From Candidatus Epulonipiscioides saccharophilum (GTDB lineage Bacteria > Bacillota > Clostridia > Lachnospirales > Cellulosilyticaceae): DNA of 46,405 bases. How positions within the stretch are numbered: the first letter of the stretch is position 1; each line of letters starts with the position of its first letter. The stretch lies in NCBI GenBank assembly GCA_002007295.1, contig LNZM01000159.1, forward strand, positions 1 through 46,405, read 5' to 3'. This document shows positions 44,685 to 46,405 of this stretch, piece after piece. Made by a program: the position numbers and the translations under genes. The notes under the pieces are model-generated. The model saw nothing but the letters and a program-made list of their open reading frames with translations. It made no database searches and was not told the DNA's origin.

Positions 44685-44995
44685 TATGGCACTTCGTGAC
44701 AGCTCCCTGATTATCAAAGGCGGGGAACTTAAGAATATTAGTCACAAAATTGCGGGGAAGCAGCCCTGCTCCCCTTCCAGGGGAGCTGTCAGCGCAGCTG
44801 ACTGAGGGGTCCTACAAGTTGTGTTTACTTCGTTTTAATTTTTTACGGAGTGTGCTCCTTCGATTAATTTTCTTAAGTTCCCGGCTATGCCTTTCAGCGC
44901 AGCTGACTGAGGGGTCCTACAAGTTGTGTTTACTTCGTTTTAATTTTTTGCGGAGTGTGCTCCTTCGGTTAATTTTCTTAAGTTCCCGGCTATGC
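44685..44995. repeat. Palindromic element with two 105-bp tandem units
   Basis: It opens with CACTTCGTGACAGCTCCCTG, shared with the 42637 element, then CCCCTTCCAGGGG and TCAGCGCAGCTGACTGAGGGG, a type of palindromic intergenic sequence common in Clostridia. The unit from AGCGCAGCTGACTGAGGGG at 44791 repeats at 44896 (offset 105). The arms GGGGAACTTAAGAA (~44724) and TTCTTAAGTTCCC (after each unit) are inverted, which gives the whole a mobile-element look. No transposase is present. Confidence 0.75.
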
Positions 44996-45017
44996 TAACT
45001 AATGGTGCGGGCAAACT

Positions 45018-45375
45018 GGAGCTGTTCAATGGCAGAAAAAAGCATAGCTCTCTACAGCGCCCTTATTATAGAAGATAAGCATTCTTTTTTGGAGCTGTTC
45101 AATGGCAGAAAAAAGCATAGCTCTCTACAGCGCCCTTATTATAGAAGATAAGCATTCTTTTTTGGAGCTGTTCAATGGCAGAAAAAAGCATAGCTCTCTA
45201 CAATGCCCTTATTATAGAAGATAAGCATTCTTTTTTGGAGCTGTTCAATGGCAGAAAAAAGCATAGCTCTCTACATCGCCCTTATTATAGAAGATAAGCA
45301 TTCTTTTTTGGCGCTGTTCAATGGCAGAAAAAAGCATAGCTCTCTACATCGCCCTTATTATAGAAGATAAGCATT
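45018..45375. repeat. 73-bp tandem repeat, five copies
   Basis: Units start GGAGCTGTTC (GGCGCTGTTC in the last) at 45018, 45091, 45164, 45237 and 45310, an exact 73-bp period; the fifth is cut at ~45375. Copies are nearly identical, so the array is young. Each unit has arms GGCGCTGT/ACAGCGCC or one-mismatch variants. The period is not a multiple of three and no long frame runs through, so it is not a coding repeat. Confidence 0.92.
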
Positions 45376-46405
45376 ACTCAAAGATGCTGTTTAATGGAGG
45401 CTCAGACACACATTTTAAACTCATTGTGGTTTCTTAGTTTAATGTTAGACAGCACAGACAAGTCCCCATCGTCATCAATACATACATCCACAGCACTTTC
45501 TGTCTTTCTTTCCTCGGATTTTTGGGGCTCCGCGGACAGTTTTCAGGATGCGGTAAGAGTGGTAGGCCCGACATCCTGAGCCACATTCCCTGGATTCCTC
45601 TGGGGTTTGCCTGTGTTCCGGGGGAAGTCTGCTCTGTGTTTATTTTACCTTCTGTTGCTCCGAATTCTCTGCTCCACACCGGGAGGGAAGAGAAAACAAA
45701 AACATTTAGAAAGAGAACCTCACCTACATCCTCCTCACTGCCTCACACTTGCATGTACTCGAAAGTCTCAGACATAGATATCACGTCTTCACGCATGAAC
45801 ATAATGGAGACCTCCATCAGTGTTCATGTGAGAGTCCCCGCAGGCTTTAGGACAAAGATGGCACTATTCTGCTGACAAGGGGAATGTCAAAAAAATTTAT
45901 ACAGCTGTACATCTGAATACAGTTTCTTAAAGCAATTTCTTAAAACACTAGCAGTTAAACATTTTGCAAGCTTTCCCTTGCGATGATGGCACAAGTTTAC
46001 ATGTTGTGACTCCAGATTTGCTTTATTTCAACTCTGTATAAAATTCTGCAAAACTCAGAACACTTCCTGATGCTGTGATTGAAGGAATGTTTTTCCTCTT
46101 CATAGTACTATTGATGTGATGAATAATGCAGAACTTGTTGCTATTGCTCAACAATAGTGGTTTCCATTCAAGGTTTTCCCCTTTTTCATATTCTATTTAA
46201 TTTGAAGGACGCACATATAAGATGAGTCGTCTGCTGAAGCTGAAGTGTCTCCTCTCATGCAAACGTCATGCAGGCAACACCGGTCAATGTTTTTCTGTTT
46301 TTACCTATTCACACTTTCATTAGTTCAAGGGCCCCTACTAACAGCTATTTTTATCATCTATTAAATAGCAGACTATTTTGTCTAATACTCAATTCATTGT
46401 TTGGT
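45376..46405. other. Compositionally foreign end; eukaryote-like, no bacterial gene
   Basis: From about 45376 the sequence is higher in GC at first, lacks bacterial gene structure and ribosome binding sites, and is CpG-poor: I count about 18 CpG in ~1,010 bases, many fewer than C and G content would give, while TG and CA are frequent. This is typical of vertebrate DNA. The frames longest in this stretch (for example 45522-45875) resemble no protein I know. An assembly or amplification chimera with host DNA is the simplest explanation; genuine bacterial sequence is not excluded. Confidence 0.6.

Noticed and set aside
44750-44998. 82-residue frame with two copies of a 35-residue unit
   Set aside because: It arises only because the 105-bp palindromic repeat is divisible by three; no ribosome binding site, and the sequence is an intergenic element.
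45018-45375. Possible CRISPR or repeat-protein gene
   Set aside because: Units are contiguous without spacers, and 73 bp is not a multiple of three, so no repeating protein frame exists.
45434-45875. Overlapping frames of 81 and 117 residues in the right end
   Set aside because: No bacterial ribosome binding sites, no recognisable domains, and the DNA looks eukaryotic; chance frames in non-coding sequence are more likely.

Overview
The window is strongly AT-rich bacterial DNA with the gene content and order of a Clostridia-type Firmicute. Supporting signs are a perfect CIRCE operator ahead of hrcA-grpE-dnaK-dnaJ-prmA-rsmE, the rplU-prp-rpmA-obg-yhbY-nadD/yqeK-rsfS operon with an L27 carrying the Prp-cleaved N-terminal extension, a Spo0E-like protein, a CotS-like kinase-fold protein, a DUF5685 protein and strong Gram-positive ribosome binding sites. 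It is most like the Lachnospirales/Cellulosilyticaceae side of the Clostridia. The last ~1 kb looks vertebrate-like, so a host-associated gut bacterium (fish-gut Epulonipiscium relatives come to mind) is possible, but this is inference.

Layout. 0-4.2 kb: rnc, ftsY (long repeat-bearing N-terminus) and a MerR-type regulator; smc is absent from the usual rnc-smc-ftsY slot. 4.2-10 kb (minus): an operon of DUF5685, a membrane protein and a Spo0E-like protein, then two cysteine-tailed TPR proteins (one fused to a glutamine-amidotransferase fold that lacks its nucleophile) and a phosphoglucomutase. 10-13.5 kb (minus): PEGA-domain membrane protein, CotS-like protein, FolT-like ECF component. 13.5-17 kb: tRNA-Met, thrB (minus) and divergent metY-metA, a homoserine/methionine block. 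17-21.5 kb (minus): the ribosome-assembly operon. 21.5-25 kb: a membrane TPR protein, a 73-residue partial paralogue and a Pro/Gln-rich protein. 25-31.6 kb (minus): histidine kinase/response regulator, two half-size chromate transporters, a PurK-like ATP-grasp protein, and ispE-GntR. 31.8-35.2 kb (plus): a chemoreceptor followed by an orphan peptide-binding lipoprotein. 35.6-42.6 kb (plus): the heat-shock operon with prmA-rsmE. 42.9-44.6 kb: a sodium/solute symporter. 44.6-46.4 kb: no recognisable gene, only palindromic and tandem repeats and then a compositionally foreign, CpG-poor end that may be an assembly chimera.

The most unusual property is a recurring architecture I call gene-tail echoes. 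Immediately downstream of at least eight genes (PEGA gene, metA, the membrane TPR gene, chrA, the GntR gene, the peptide-binding lipoprotein, grpE, dnaK) the last codons, stop codon and/or terminator are repeated in tandem, from 2 to 6 times, with different repeat sequences and periods (about 37 to 206 bp) at each locus. The copies are diverged, so they have persisted. I know of no named element that behaves this way. A second candidate of interest is the cysteine-rich DUF5685/TPR locus at 5.1-8.1 kb.
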